From positions 79,996-143,995 of the forward strand of contig NZ_FYDJ01000014.1 in the NCBI RefSeq assembly GCF_900187425.1: a DNA stretch of 64,000 nt, written 5' to 3'. The notes beneath the pieces were generated by a model. It worked only from the letters and a program-made list of their open reading frames with translations, did no database searches and was not told where the DNA came from. This DNA comes from Pseudomonas sp. Irchel s3h14. Its GTDB lineage: Bacteria; Pseudomonadota; Gammaproteobacteria; Pseudomonadales; Pseudomonadaceae. Shown here one piece after another: positions 8,114 to 16,098 of the stretch. The position numbers and the translations under genes were made by a program. Position 1 is the first letter of the stretch, and the number at the start of each line of letters is the position of its first letter.

Positions 8114-8992
8114 TTGATCAATGCACCGACGCACTATCGACTGGATTACCCCGACCTGTCCCTGATCCTCGCGCTGGTGCGCGGCGGCTCTCTGGCCCGG
8201 GCGTCGACGCTGTTGAAGGTCGACGTTTCGACCGTATTTCGCGCCGTGCGCCGACTGGAAGCCGCGCTGGGCCAGCAACTGTTCGAAAAAAGCCGCGCCG
8301 GCTATTTACCCACCACCTTGGCGCAAACCCTGGCCGAGCAGGCTGAGCGGGCCGAACAGGCGCTGGAGGCGGCGCGCATTGGCGTGGAGCAGGGCGGTGA
8401 AGTCATCAGCGGCACCGTGCGCCTGACCTGCACCGATTCGGTCCTACAAGGTTTGCTGTTGCCAGCGCTCGCGAAGTTCATGCCCTGCTACCCGGCGCTG
8501 ACCATCGAGCTGAGTACCTCCAACGACTTCGCCAACCTCAGCCGCCGGGATGCCGATATCGCCTTGCGCCTGACCCGCACACCGCCCGAGCACTTGGTCG
8601 GCCGGCGATTGGCCCAGGTTTCCTATCGAGTCTGTGCCAGTGAGACGTATCTGAAATCGGTCGATTCCGAAGATTTGGCTTCGCTGACCTGGATCGCCCC
8701 GGACGACTTCCTTCCCGATCACCCCACCGTCGCGTGGCGCCGTCAGCAGTTGCCCGGCGTCACACCGGGTTATCGCTGCAACAGCATGTTGTCGGTGACT
8801 GAGCTGGTGCGGGCCGGGCTCGGTGTCGCGGCATTGCCGGACTTCCTCATCGGTGAAGGGCTGCAACCGTTAAGTGAGCCGTTACACGGTTACGACACGG
8901 CGCTCTGGTTGCTGACCCGCCCGGACTGCCGCGCCTTGCGCTCGGTGGTGACGTTGTTCGATGAGTTGGGACGGGCGCTTCGATTGCCTTGA
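8114..8992 (+). CDS. LysR-family transcriptional regulator
   Basis: The protein has an N-terminal winged HTH (DLSLILALVRGGSLARASTLLKV, VSTVFRAVRRLEAALGQQLF) and a LysR substrate-binding domain. No ATG fits: the best start is TTG 8114, giving 292 residues with LDYPDLSLIL close to the N-terminus as in the family. The reading frame stays open far upstream, but that part is antisense to the amidotransferase gene. The 78-base divergent region contains ATTGGCGTT twice, possible regulator half-sites. It probably controls the amidotransferase/ABM pair. Confidence 0.88.
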   Translation: MINAPTHYRLDYPDLSLILALVRGGSLARASTLLKVDVSTVFRAVRRLEAALGQQLFEKSRAGYLPTTLAQTLAEQAERAEQALEAARIGVEQGGEVISGTVRLTCTDSVLQGLLLPALAKFMPCYPALTIELSTSNDFANLSRRDADIALRLTRTPPEHLVGRRLAQVSYRVCASETYLKSVDSEDLASLTWIAPDDFLPDHPTVAWRRQQLPGVTPGYRCNSMLSVTELVRAGLGVAALPDFLIGEGLQPLSEPLHGYDTALWLLTRPDCRALRSVVTLFDELGRALRLP

Positions 8993-8999
8993 GCGAGCG

Positions 9000-9539
9000 C
9001 TAAACCTTCGGCTGATCTTTGCGCACGAAGTGCTGATGCATTTCCGACGTCAGGCTTTCGATGCGTTCGGTGAGGGCCTTGGTCATTTCGGTGAGCCGGG
9101 TGTTTTGTTCGAGCAACTCCAGCAGTTGCGCGGTGTTCTGCGCCGCTTGCGCCTGACGTTCACTGTTGGCGACGGCCAGGGTTTCGCGGTGCAGGGCGTC
9201 GGCGTCGGACTGGGCTTTATCCCGCGCCGCCTGACGGGTCTGGGCCAGCAGAATCAACGGCGCGGCATACGCCGATTGCAGGCTGAACGCCAGGTTGAGC
9301 AGGATGAACGGGTAGAGATCGAAGTGCGCCACGCCAAACAGATTGAGGCAAACCCATAACACCACGATCAGCGTCTGCGCACCGAGAAAGGTCGGCGTGC
9401 CGAAGAACCGCGCGAAGGCCTCGGCACGCAGGGCAAACTTGTCGTTGCCAAAGGTAGGCGCCAAGTGTGCATGGGCGCGATGAAAACGCAGATGGTCGAC
9501 GGGGAGGGCGGGTTGAGTGTCGGAAGTCGTGGTGGTCAT
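9000..9539 (-). CDS. DUF1003 inner-membrane protein
   Basis: The 179-residue protein has the DUF1003 signature: a soluble start, two membrane helices (TLIVVLWVCLNLFGVAHF, YPFILLNLAFSLQSAYAAPLILLAQ), then a long charged coiled coil (QTRQAARDKAQSDADAL and following). The family is widespread and uncharacterised. It is convergent with the LysR gene, with 7 bases between the stops. Confidence 0.9.
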   Translation of the reverse strand: MTTTTSDTQPALPVDHLRFHRAHAHLAPTFGNDKFALRAEAFARFFGTPTFLGAQTLIVVLWVCLNLFGVAHFDLYPFILLNLAFSLQSAYAAPLILLAQTRQAARDKAQSDADALHRETLAVANSERQAQAAQNTAQLLELLEQNTRLTEMTKALTERIESLTSEMHQHFVRKDQPKV

Positions 9540-9678
9540 GGTGCTCTCTGCATGGCGCTGGGACTGAGGCTCACTATAGCCCCAGCGCCAGTTTCATTCT
9601 GAAACACATTGCGGAGTTTTATTCCGCGCTATTGATCACCACTAAAGCGGCGGACATTGTCATTTATTGCAACTCGAT

Positions 9679-10287
9679 TTAGAGCTGATAGCAGGCCAGA
9701 AACATGTCCAGCGCCGACTCCACAACAGTGGTTTGCATCTCGGCTGACAGGCCGGGCAGGCCCATGGAAATCTGTGGCCAGAACGCAAAGGATTTGAGCA
9801 TTCCCTGAATCTGTTGTGCAGCGAATTCGGGGGCGACCGGTTTCAAACGGCCATCGGCCTGAGCGGCGCGGATCCACACGGTCAGGCCTTCTTCGCGCTC
9901 ACCCATTCGGGCGACCATGTTCTGGGCGCGCTCGGGGGAATGGATGGTGGCGGCGATGGCTACCCGCGCCAGGTCGAGAAAATTGTCATCGCCCAGCATC
10001 TGCAATTTCGCCATCAACATCCGGCGCATCTGATCGCGCAGCGGCAGGTCAGGGTGGTAGGGCGTTTCCTGTTCTGACATCACCCGCGCCCACAATTGAT
10101 TGAGGATTTCGGCGAACAACTCTTCCTTGCTGGGGAAGTGGTTGTACACCGTGCGCTTCGACACGCCGGCGGTGGCAGCGATCTTGTCCATGCTGGTGAT
10201 GTCGAAACCGTTGGCACGGAATTCGGCAATCGCCGCCTGAATGATGGCTTCGCGTTTTCGGTCGGTGAGGCGCTGTGGAGCTGTCAT
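9679..10287 (-). CDS. TetR/AcrR-family repressor
   Basis: The 202-residue regulator has an N-terminal TetR HTH (AAIAEFRANGFDITSMDKIA, VSKRTVYNHFPSKEELF) and a helical ligand domain of the AefR-like C-terminal type. It is divergent from the metallo-hydrolase gene at 10501. Two related dyads lie in the space between them at 10318-10333 and 10365-10380, which suggests it represses itself and the hydrolase. The ligand is unknown. Confidence 0.93.
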   Translation of the reverse strand: MTAPQRLTDRKREAIIQAAIAEFRANGFDITSMDKIAATAGVSKRTVYNHFPSKEELFAEILNQLWARVMSEQETPYHPDLPLRDQMRRMLMAKLQMLGDDNFLDLARVAIAATIHSPERAQNMVARMGEREEGLTVWIRAAQADGRLKPVAPEFAAQQIQGMLKSFAFWPQISMGLPGLSAEMQTTVVESALDMFLACYQL

Positions 10288-10317
10288 AAGTACGCTTCGG
10301 CAGGAAAAAGTGAGAAT

Positions 10318-10333
10318 TACACTTGGCAGTTTA
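10318..10333. promoter_or_regulatory. Candidate TetR operator 1
   Basis: TACACTTGGCAGTTTA matches the dyad at 10365-10380 at 13 of 16 positions. It lies 31 bases before the TetR start codon, where it would block the repressor's own promoter. Confidence 0.55.
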
Positions 10334-10364
10334 CTTGTGATCGGGTTTGATGCAACCTAGAAAC

Positions 10365-10380
10365 TACACTGTGCAGTGTA
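10365..10380. promoter_or_regulatory. Candidate TetR operator 2
   Basis: TACACTGTGCAGTGTA has perfect 7-bp arms (TACACTG/CAGTGTA) around a 2-base centre. It lies between the divergent repressor and hydrolase genes, with its centre 47 bases from operator 1. Confidence 0.65.
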
Positions 10381-10500
10381 ATGTTTTGTTAATCCTGCGC
10401 AGTGAACAATAGATCTCCGGCTGATGCGTGCGTGCCTTGGCCATTTATCGTCCCAAGCGGAAAACCGCGAATCATGTGGTTTTCCTGGAGTCATTCAGTC

Positions 10501-11559
10501 ATGGCCACTTCAACTTCCCCTGCGGACAACGCCTCCACGCCTGAAGCATCCCGTCAGGCAGAAGGGCACTTCCGAAACCATGCGCCCGTGCAACGTGAAG
10601 GCTTTCGCAAAATGGTGCGCATCATGTGGAACATGATCTTCCACAAACCGCGTAACACCCGCCCGACGGTGCCTGTCCCGGTGCAAACCCTGACTCAGGC
10701 AGCCTTGATCGCCGCCCCCAATCACAGCGTTTACCGCCTCGGCCATTCCACCGTACTGCTGAAACTGCGGGACAAATTCTGGATCACCGACCCGGTCTTC
10801 GCCGAGCGCGCCTCACCGGTGCAATGGGCCGGCCCCAAGCGTTTTCACCAGCCACCGATCAGCCTTGAAGAGTTACCGCCGATCGAAGCGGTGATCCTGT
10901 CCCACGATCACTACGACCACCTCGATTATCAAGCGGTGCTCAAACTGGCGGACAAGGCCAAGTACTTCCTCACACCGCTGGGTGTCGGTGACACCCTGAT
11001 CAAGTGGGGCATCGACGCCAGTAAGGTCCGTCAACTGGACTGGTGGCAAGGTACTGAGGTCGACGGTATTCAGTTCATCGCCACGCCATCGCAACATTTT
11101 TCTGGTCGAGGTCTGTTTGATGGCAACAGCACGCTGTGGGCCTCGTGGGTGATGATCGACGGCGACACGCGGATCTTCTTCAGCGGCGACAGTGGTTATT
11201 TCGACGGCTTCAAACGCATCGGCGAACAGTACGGCCCATTCGACCTGACACTCATGGAAACCGGTGCCTACAACGTCGAGTGGCCTCATGTTCACATGCA
11301 GCCGGAGCAAACCCTGCAAGCACACATCGACCTTAAAGGCCGCTGGTTACTGCCGATTCACAACGGCACCTTCGATTTGTCGATGCACGCCTGGTTCGAG
11401 CCCTTCGACCGGATTCTGGCGTTGGCCTGGGAGCGGAATGTTTCGATTACCACGCCGCAGATGGGTCAGGCGTTCAATATGATGTATCCGCAACGGGGTG
11501 GAGCCTGGTGGTCGGAGATGGAAAACGTTGGCGATCAGGTGGAACCTCAGAACGCTTGA
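10501..11559 (+). CDS. Metallo-beta-lactamase-fold hydrolase (NAPE-PLD/UlaG-like)
   Basis: The 352-residue protein has the HxHxDH zinc motif in VILSHDHYDHLDY, then IQFIATPSQHFSGRGLFDGN, IFFSGDSGYFDG and LLPIHNGTFDL. This arrangement is that of the NAPE-phospholipase-D/UlaG-like branch of the superfamily, acting on phosphodiesters or lactones. ATG 10501 is chosen because CCTGGAG lies 10 bases before it; two in-frame upstream starts overlap the operator area. Control by the divergent TetR regulator is likely. The substrate is unknown. Confidence 0.88.
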   Translation: MATSTSPADNASTPEASRQAEGHFRNHAPVQREGFRKMVRIMWNMIFHKPRNTRPTVPVPVQTLTQAALIAAPNHSVYRLGHSTVLLKLRDKFWITDPVFAERASPVQWAGPKRFHQPPISLEELPPIEAVILSHDHYDHLDYQAVLKLADKAKYFLTPLGVGDTLIKWGIDASKVRQLDWWQGTEVDGIQFIATPSQHFSGRGLFDGNSTLWASWVMIDGDTRIFFSGDSGYFDGFKRIGEQYGPFDLTLMETGAYNVEWPHVHMQPEQTLQAHIDLKGRWLLPIHNGTFDLSMHAWFEPFDRILALAWERNVSITTPQMGQAFNMMYPQRGGAWWSEMENVGDQVEPQNA

Positions 11560-11610
11560 TAACGTGCTGCCGGGCCGACCCGCGGGAGCGGCCCGAGGTT
11601 CACATCTAAA

Positions 11611-11871
11611 CTAGCTGCGTTCATCCTGTAGCAGGTTTAGATATTCCGAGATCTTTGCCACGGTCAAATCGCGAAATTTTCCGCGGAGCATTTCATTCAG
11701 CTCCTCCTGAGACAGTCCGAGCTTTTGTGCCGCCTCAGTCTTACTCAGCCGACCGGTTTCGAGAAATATGCCAATCTTCATAACGTATTCAGATTTGGCC
11801 CGCATCTCACCCGCATCGGGATATCCCAGCGCCTCATAAACACAGCTGTCGCTTCCATTGACTTCACTCAT
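11611..11871 (-). CDS. XRE-type helix-turn-helix protein (antitoxin-like)
   Basis: The 86-residue protein carries an XRE/COG5606-like HTH: GRLSKTEAAQKLGLSQEELN followed by EMLRGKFRDLTVAKISEYLN. This type often serves as the antitoxin partner of RelE/HigB-like toxins, but no toxin lies next to it. ATG 11871 has TGAGGAGTCAGCGA before it; an in-frame GTG at 11886 overlaps the end of the upstream gene. It is translated right after the HTH gene at 11883 and shares its transcript. Confidence 0.82.
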   Translation of the reverse strand: MSEVNGSDSCVYEALGYPDAGEMRAKSEYVMKIGIFLETGRLSKTEAAQKLGLSQEELNEMLRGKFRDLTVAKISEYLNLLQDERS

Positions 11872-11882
11872 TCGCTGACTCC

Positions 11883-12200
11883 TCACTCAACCATCGCATA
11901 ATCCGCCCGCCCCACCGGATCAGGCGTCGACCCTTTCACATTCATCCCTCGACCCGGCGCAAACCCCGGGAAGAACACCAACCCCTCCGATTCAAACCGA
12001 TAAGCCAGCGCCAGCCGCGTAACATCTAGCACGTCGCGTTCATCCTCAAATCGCTGGATAGCGTCCACCGAAACCCCGGATTCCCGAGACAGTTCCTCCA
12101 CACTCCAACCCAGCATCGCTCGGGCCTGAACGCTATGCGCGGGGGTGAATTGGAAAAGGGCGATACGTTCCAGGGTGATTTTCATCGCATGAGAGGCCAT
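11883..12200 (-). CDS. XRE-family helix-turn-helix regulator
   Basis: The 105-residue protein has a central HTH (ARAMLGWSVEELSRESGVSV, AIQRFEDERDVL) flanked by short extensions. ATG 12200 is preferred to an in-frame start 6 codons earlier since GGAG lies at the right distance. It is followed after 11 bases by a second small HTH gene; together they form a two-gene unit of two DNA-binding proteins. No target is evident. Confidence 0.82.
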   Translation of the reverse strand: MASHAMKITLERIALFQFTPAHSVQARAMLGWSVEELSRESGVSVDAIQRFEDERDVLDVTRLALAYRFESEGLVFFPGFAPGRGMNVKGSTPDPVGRADYAMVE

Positions 12201-12293
12201 GGTGTTCTCCGGGCTCAAGAGTGCTGATTCAAAAAATACTGTGTTTTTGTACAGTTGTTTTGAGCGCGGATCAACCTCATTTTTTGATCGGTT

Positions 12294-13061
12294 CTATCTC
12301 GTCCCGTCCAGCCAGGTCGTTGGCGCCTGTCCCAGTACGCGGCGGAACATCGTTGAGAACGCTGCCGGGCTGTCATAGCCAAAATCCAGGGCAATCCGCG
12401 TCACCGGCTCGCCCACCACCAGCCGCGCCAGAGCCAGTACCACGCAAGCCCGCTGCCGCCATTGGCTGAAACTCAGGCCAGTCTGTTGGCGGAACAGGCG
12501 ATTGAAGGTGCGCAGACTGATATGCAACTGATCGGCCCATTGCTGTGGCGACTGGTGAGCGTCGGGCCGCTGCACAAAGCCCTGGCACAACGCGAGCAAG
12601 CGCGCATCGACGGGCAGCGGAATGTGCAACGGCAGGTGAGTGCTGCGCGCCAGTTCATGCAGCAGCAAGCCGATCAGCGTGCCGTCGCGCCCGCGCTCGT
12701 CATACGCCAGCGGGATTTCCACCGCCTCCATCAGCAAATGCCGCATCAACGGCGAAACGCTGATCACCTGGCAGCGATCCCCCAGATCCACCGCTCCCGG
12801 CTCGATATACACACTGCGAGTACTCACCCCCAGCATCAGCACCTCGTGCGCCACTCCCGCCGGAATCCACACCGCCCGCTGTGGCGGCACCACCCAGTTG
12901 CCGTCGTGCGTGCTGACCTGCATCACCCCGGTGGCGCCGTACAGCAATTGCGCCCGCCGATGTGTATGACGAGGCAACAAATGGCTGTGGGAATAATCCG
13001 TACCGATGGCCACCACCGGCCGTGGCGTGTGGTCCAGCAGATCAATCGAAACATTGCGCAT
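12294..13061 (-). CDS. AraC-family transcriptional regulator
   Basis: The 255-residue regulator has a cupin sensor domain (HLLPRHTHRRAQLLYGATGV, WVVPPQRAVWIPAGVAHEV) and a C-terminal AraC double HTH (WADQLHISLRTFNRLFRQQT, ITRIALDFGYDSPAAFSTMF-like). The start at 13061 (MRNVSIDLLDHTPRP) begins at the domain; 21 further in-frame codons upstream are less likely. It is divergent from a TauE/SafE permease, its probable target, an arrangement common for exporters controlled by cupin-AraC proteins. Confidence 0.9.
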   Translation of the reverse strand: MRNVSIDLLDHTPRPVVAIGTDYSHSHLLPRHTHRRAQLLYGATGVMQVSTHDGNWVVPPQRAVWIPAGVAHEVLMLGVSTRSVYIEPGAVDLGDRCQVISVSPLMRHLLMEAVEIPLAYDERGRDGTLIGLLLHELARSTHLPLHIPLPVDARLLALCQGFVQRPDAHQSPQQWADQLHISLRTFNRLFRQQTGLSFSQWRQRACVVLALARLVVGEPVTRIALDFGYDSPAAFSTMFRRVLGQAPTTWLDGTR

Positions 13062-13171
13062 CGAGCAGCCCCAGCGGTTGGCGTAAACGCAAACATTATT
13101 GGCTGACTTGCTGAAGCAGGCCAAGGCGCATCGTTCTATCGTCGACCGCTCTCAACCAATGGACGACACCG

Positions 13172-13987
13172 ATGTTCTATCTCCTGCTGGCACTCTTCGG
13201 CTGCATGACCGGCATCACCGCCGTGCTGTTCGGCTTCGGCGGCGGCTTCGTCGTTGTGCCATTGCTCTACCGCATGCTCATGACCAGCCACGGCACAGAC
13301 GATCCCGTTAGCCAATCGGCGATGCACATTGCTGTGGCAACCTCGACCTGCGTGATGATCGTCAACGCAACGATCGCTACCGGAAAGCACCGACGCGCCG
13401 GTAATCTCATTCGTCATTACCTGTGGCCGTTGGGCGGGTTTATCGGCGTGGGCGCGGTAGTCGGCGCCGTAGCGGCGATGTGGGCAAGTGGCGAGGTGAT
13501 TCGCTATGCCTTCATCGCGTACCTGGGCGTGACCATCGCGGATTGCCTGTTGCGACGCGGCTTTCTTACAGCGTCCGACACCGCCATCCCACGGCAATTG
13601 GGAAGGGCAGAAGTGTCTGGTGGCGGTGTAGGAATCGGCACCATCGCCACGTTTCTCGGCGTAGGCGGCAGCGTCATGACCGTGCCGTTGTTGCGGCGTT
13701 GCGGGTTGAGCATGTCCCAGGCGACGTCCATGGCCAATCCGCTCAGTTTGCCCGTGGCGCTGGCCGGGACGCTGACTTACATGGCCATGGCCGGCTTCAC
13801 CGAGTTTGATCTTGGGCCGTGGTTTGTCGGTTATGTGGATCTGCTGGCGTTTGCGGTATTGACGGTGGGGTCGCTGGTGGGGATTCGATTGGCTACGCCT
13901 TGGATCGGGCGGATACCGGATCGAACCCATGCGCGGGTGTATATCGGTTTGCTGGTTTTGGTGATGCTTGGTATGTGGGTCAAGTAG
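13172..13987 (+). CDS. TauE/SafE-family membrane permease
   Basis: The 271-residue protein has about eight hydrophobic segments, starting MFYLLLALFGCMTGITAVLF with a glycine-rich GFGGGFVVVPLLYR, and a second half repeating the pattern (IGTIATFLGVGGSVMTVPLL), the duplicated TauE/SafE signature. Members export sulfite, sulfoacetate or other organic anions across the inner membrane. The AraC regulator opposite probably senses the substrate. Confidence 0.9.
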   Translation: MFYLLLALFGCMTGITAVLFGFGGGFVVVPLLYRMLMTSHGTDDPVSQSAMHIAVATSTCVMIVNATIATGKHRRAGNLIRHYLWPLGGFIGVGAVVGAVAAMWASGEVIRYAFIAYLGVTIADCLLRRGFLTASDTAIPRQLGRAEVSGGGVGIGTIATFLGVGGSVMTVPLLRRCGLSMSQATSMANPLSLPVALAGTLTYMAMAGFTEFDLGPWFVGYVDLLAFAVLTVGSLVGIRLATPWIGRIPDRTHARVYIGLLVLVMLGMWVK

Positions 13988-13991
13988 GGTT

Positions 13992-14102
13992 GGAAGCGAC
14001 TGGAAGAAGTTCAAGGAACTGCGCAAGATTGCGCTAGATCGTTTTTGCCAAGGTGTTCTTGCCGATGAAAAAGCGATTGCCCAACTAGTGCGGCAGGACT
14101 GA
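13992..14102 (+). pseudogene. C-terminal tail of a lost gene
   Basis: An open frame without a start codon reads GSDWKKFKELRKIALDRFCQ, then GVLADEKAIAQLVRQD and a stop. Its composition is that of a real cytoplasmic protein end, not of spacer DNA. It begins at the TauE stop codon in another frame, so the 5' part is gone. It marks the left border of the accessory island. Confidence 0.35.
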
Positions 14103-14136
14103 GAGTCGCACAACGTATCGAATTAAGGGACCAAGG

Positions 14137-14841
14137 ATGTTGATCTTCAACTGCACCGACGCCGCGAGCAAATTCTTCAGCCGCGTCCACAAGGGCAAGA
14201 AAATTACCTCGGTGGAGAAACCACCATCGCCCACTATCGAAGATGATGAGCAAGGTGAGCTCGCCGAGCAGTGGCTGGTCCATGCCATCACCGTGCAACG
14301 TAAGCACGTGCTGTTTGTCATCCATGTTGAAACCCGTTACTGCATGATTTTTGCCGATGCAAAAAAGGCCGACGTCGAAGGTTTTGTTCAACGCTTTTCT
14401 AGTCGCTGGGTTGATGGCCTGATGCAAGATGCGTTGCACCATGACGTTCTGCAATGGGTTGGTTACGACGGCATGCTGGAGCGCCTCAATGGATGCTGCC
14501 GCCAGTACAGGCTATACAAACGCGGCCATCGCAGTGCTCAGGGCCACATAGGCGAAATCGCCTGGATCTTTGAGGATTACGCCGCAGAGTGGGGTTGTTT
14601 ACCGCCAGACGAGATCATGGCAGGTCGCTTTGACGCGAAGATGAACCGCTTCATTAGAGGCAGCAAAAACGTCAAAGGTTATTTAGTGCCGGATGAGGAG
14701 ATGATGGCTCACTGGATGCGTCAGTACTGTGGACTCGACGAGCCTGGCATCCAGGCCGCACGCAATCGACGTGATGAAGTAAAACGAGAAATGCGGGAGC
14801 TGGAAGCGGCCTACACGAAGCAGGGCCAGCCACCGCAATAA
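14137..14841 (+). CDS. DUF6933-like protein of unknown function
   Basis: The 234-residue protein begins MLIFNCTDAASKFFSRVHKG. Its N-terminal half resembles the DUF6933 pattern: a short beta start, then LAEQWLVHAITVQRKHVLFV, IHVETRYCMIFADAKKADVE and a helix. The C-terminal part contains GHIGEIAWIFEDYAAEW and ends in a charged coil. No catalytic motif is recognised. It stands at the start of the island that holds the restriction genes, next to a gene remnant. The family assignment is from memory of the motif and is tentative. Confidence 0.75.
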   Translation: MLIFNCTDAASKFFSRVHKGKKITSVEKPPSPTIEDDEQGELAEQWLVHAITVQRKHVLFVIHVETRYCMIFADAKKADVEGFVQRFSSRWVDGLMQDALHHDVLQWVGYDGMLERLNGCCRQYRLYKRGHRSAQGHIGEIAWIFEDYAAEWGCLPPDEIMAGRFDAKMNRFIRGSKNVKGYLVPDEEMMAHWMRQYCGLDEPGIQAARNRRDEVKREMRELEAAYTKQGQPPQ

Positions 14842-14855
14842 TGCTGTGAAGCAAG

Positions 14856-15845
14856 TTACGTGTCCGCCAACCCCGGCGCTTCCCGAACAATAAAGTGATC
14901 CAGGTTCTCAATATTCGCACTGAACACCCCGAACGTCTGCTCGGGGTTTTTCTTGCTCGGCACCTGCTTCAACTCCGGCGTCACACCATAAAAGAAGCAA
15001 TACAACTCTTTCCCACTCTCACTGGCGTGCTTGATCTCTTCCAGAAACGCTTTGCGCTTGCGGTAGTTGTCGATCAGCTTTTTGCTCAAGTAAACGTTGA
15101 CTGAATAAGGCTTCTTCTTCGCCTCGTCCGGATGCTTGAACCAGACCTTCTGTTCGAAATCGATACGAAAGCTCTGCGTGTAATCCTTGATCTCCTTGAT
15201 CTTGCCCCAGTAAATCAGCCCCTTGTTGTCCTGCAAATACTCGATCTTCTTGAAGAACGACCCATAAGGCGCCGTGTGCTCACCAATCTTCAGCGGCATG
15301 CGCTTGAGCAACTCCTTGTCCTCGAAGTTCGACACAAAACACTCCACCGGGTGAGCGAAGACACTGGTCTTGTCTGGTGCCGACTCGCGGCTTTCGTGTT
15401 CGACATCACTGGCCGCTGAAGGCGGTTTCGGATCGTTCCGCATCACGTCAGCCGCCACCGCCGGGTTCGATGGTTTACGCACATACTCACGCCGCGTCAG
15501 CAACAGCTCCGACGGGAAATGCTCCTCGCGACTGTCATCCGTTTCCGCACCGTCCGCGTCCACACCTGACGCCGACGCCTTGAGACTGACATAAGGACAA
15601 TCCGCCACATGCCGGGTGCTGGGCGTGTTCTTGAAGTGTGGGGTACGGACGTAATTCACGTTTTTGGCGTTGAACGTCGTCAACACATTCGCCGCATCGA
15701 ATGCCAAACGACAGGCATCGTTGGGGCACTGGAAGTGTTCCTTGGCGGAATCGAAATCCATGGTTTCGTCGAAATTCAAATCGCGCACGTCATAGATCGA
15801 CAGCTTGTCGTCGAGGCTGAGGCAGTAGGCGAGGTCGAATTTCAT
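14856..15845 (-). CDS. Uncharacterised protein with putative zinc-binding N-terminus
   Basis: The 329-residue protein has CPNDACRLAFDA near residue 40 and HFKNTPSTRHVADCPY near residue 80. The C-x4-C and H-x3-C spacing recalls the zinc-knuckle start of CoiA-like and other nuclease-associated proteins. A low-complexity acidic linker (about 95-155) leads to a C-terminal beta-rich domain (GSFFKKIEYLQDNKGLIYWG, YSVNVYLSKKLIDNYRKRKA) with no recognised catalytic site. It is divergent from mcrB and may be an accessory factor of the restriction island. No family could be named. Confidence 0.8.
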   Translation of the reverse strand: MKFDLAYCLSLDDKLSIYDVRDLNFDETMDFDSAKEHFQCPNDACRLAFDAANVLTTFNAKNVNYVRTPHFKNTPSTRHVADCPYVSLKASASGVDADGAETDDSREEHFPSELLLTRREYVRKPSNPAVAADVMRNDPKPPSAASDVEHESRESAPDKTSVFAHPVECFVSNFEDKELLKRMPLKIGEHTAPYGSFFKKIEYLQDNKGLIYWGKIKEIKDYTQSFRIDFEQKVWFKHPDEAKKKPYSVNVYLSKKLIDNYRKRKAFLEEIKHASESGKELYCFFYGVTPELKQVPSKKNPEQTFGVFSANIENLDHFIVREAPGLADT

Positions 15846-16098
15846 GGGGTATCGGGCTCTTTGAGGGGATCGTTTTTATAGTCGCTAAGCGCTCGTCCTG
15901 CACAGCTTTTTCAACAGCGCGATCTACTTCTCTGTGCGGCTTTACCAGTGATGGCAATGTAGCTACCGTTGTAGGATAAATTTCCTGCGGCTGTGCGCTA
16001 TTTCCTACGTCGAGTTTCGGTTTCTGCAACCCGTGTCGACCATGATCGAGCCGCACCCCGCGATGACCATTTGCTCACGTAGCAAGGATAGCGACTCG

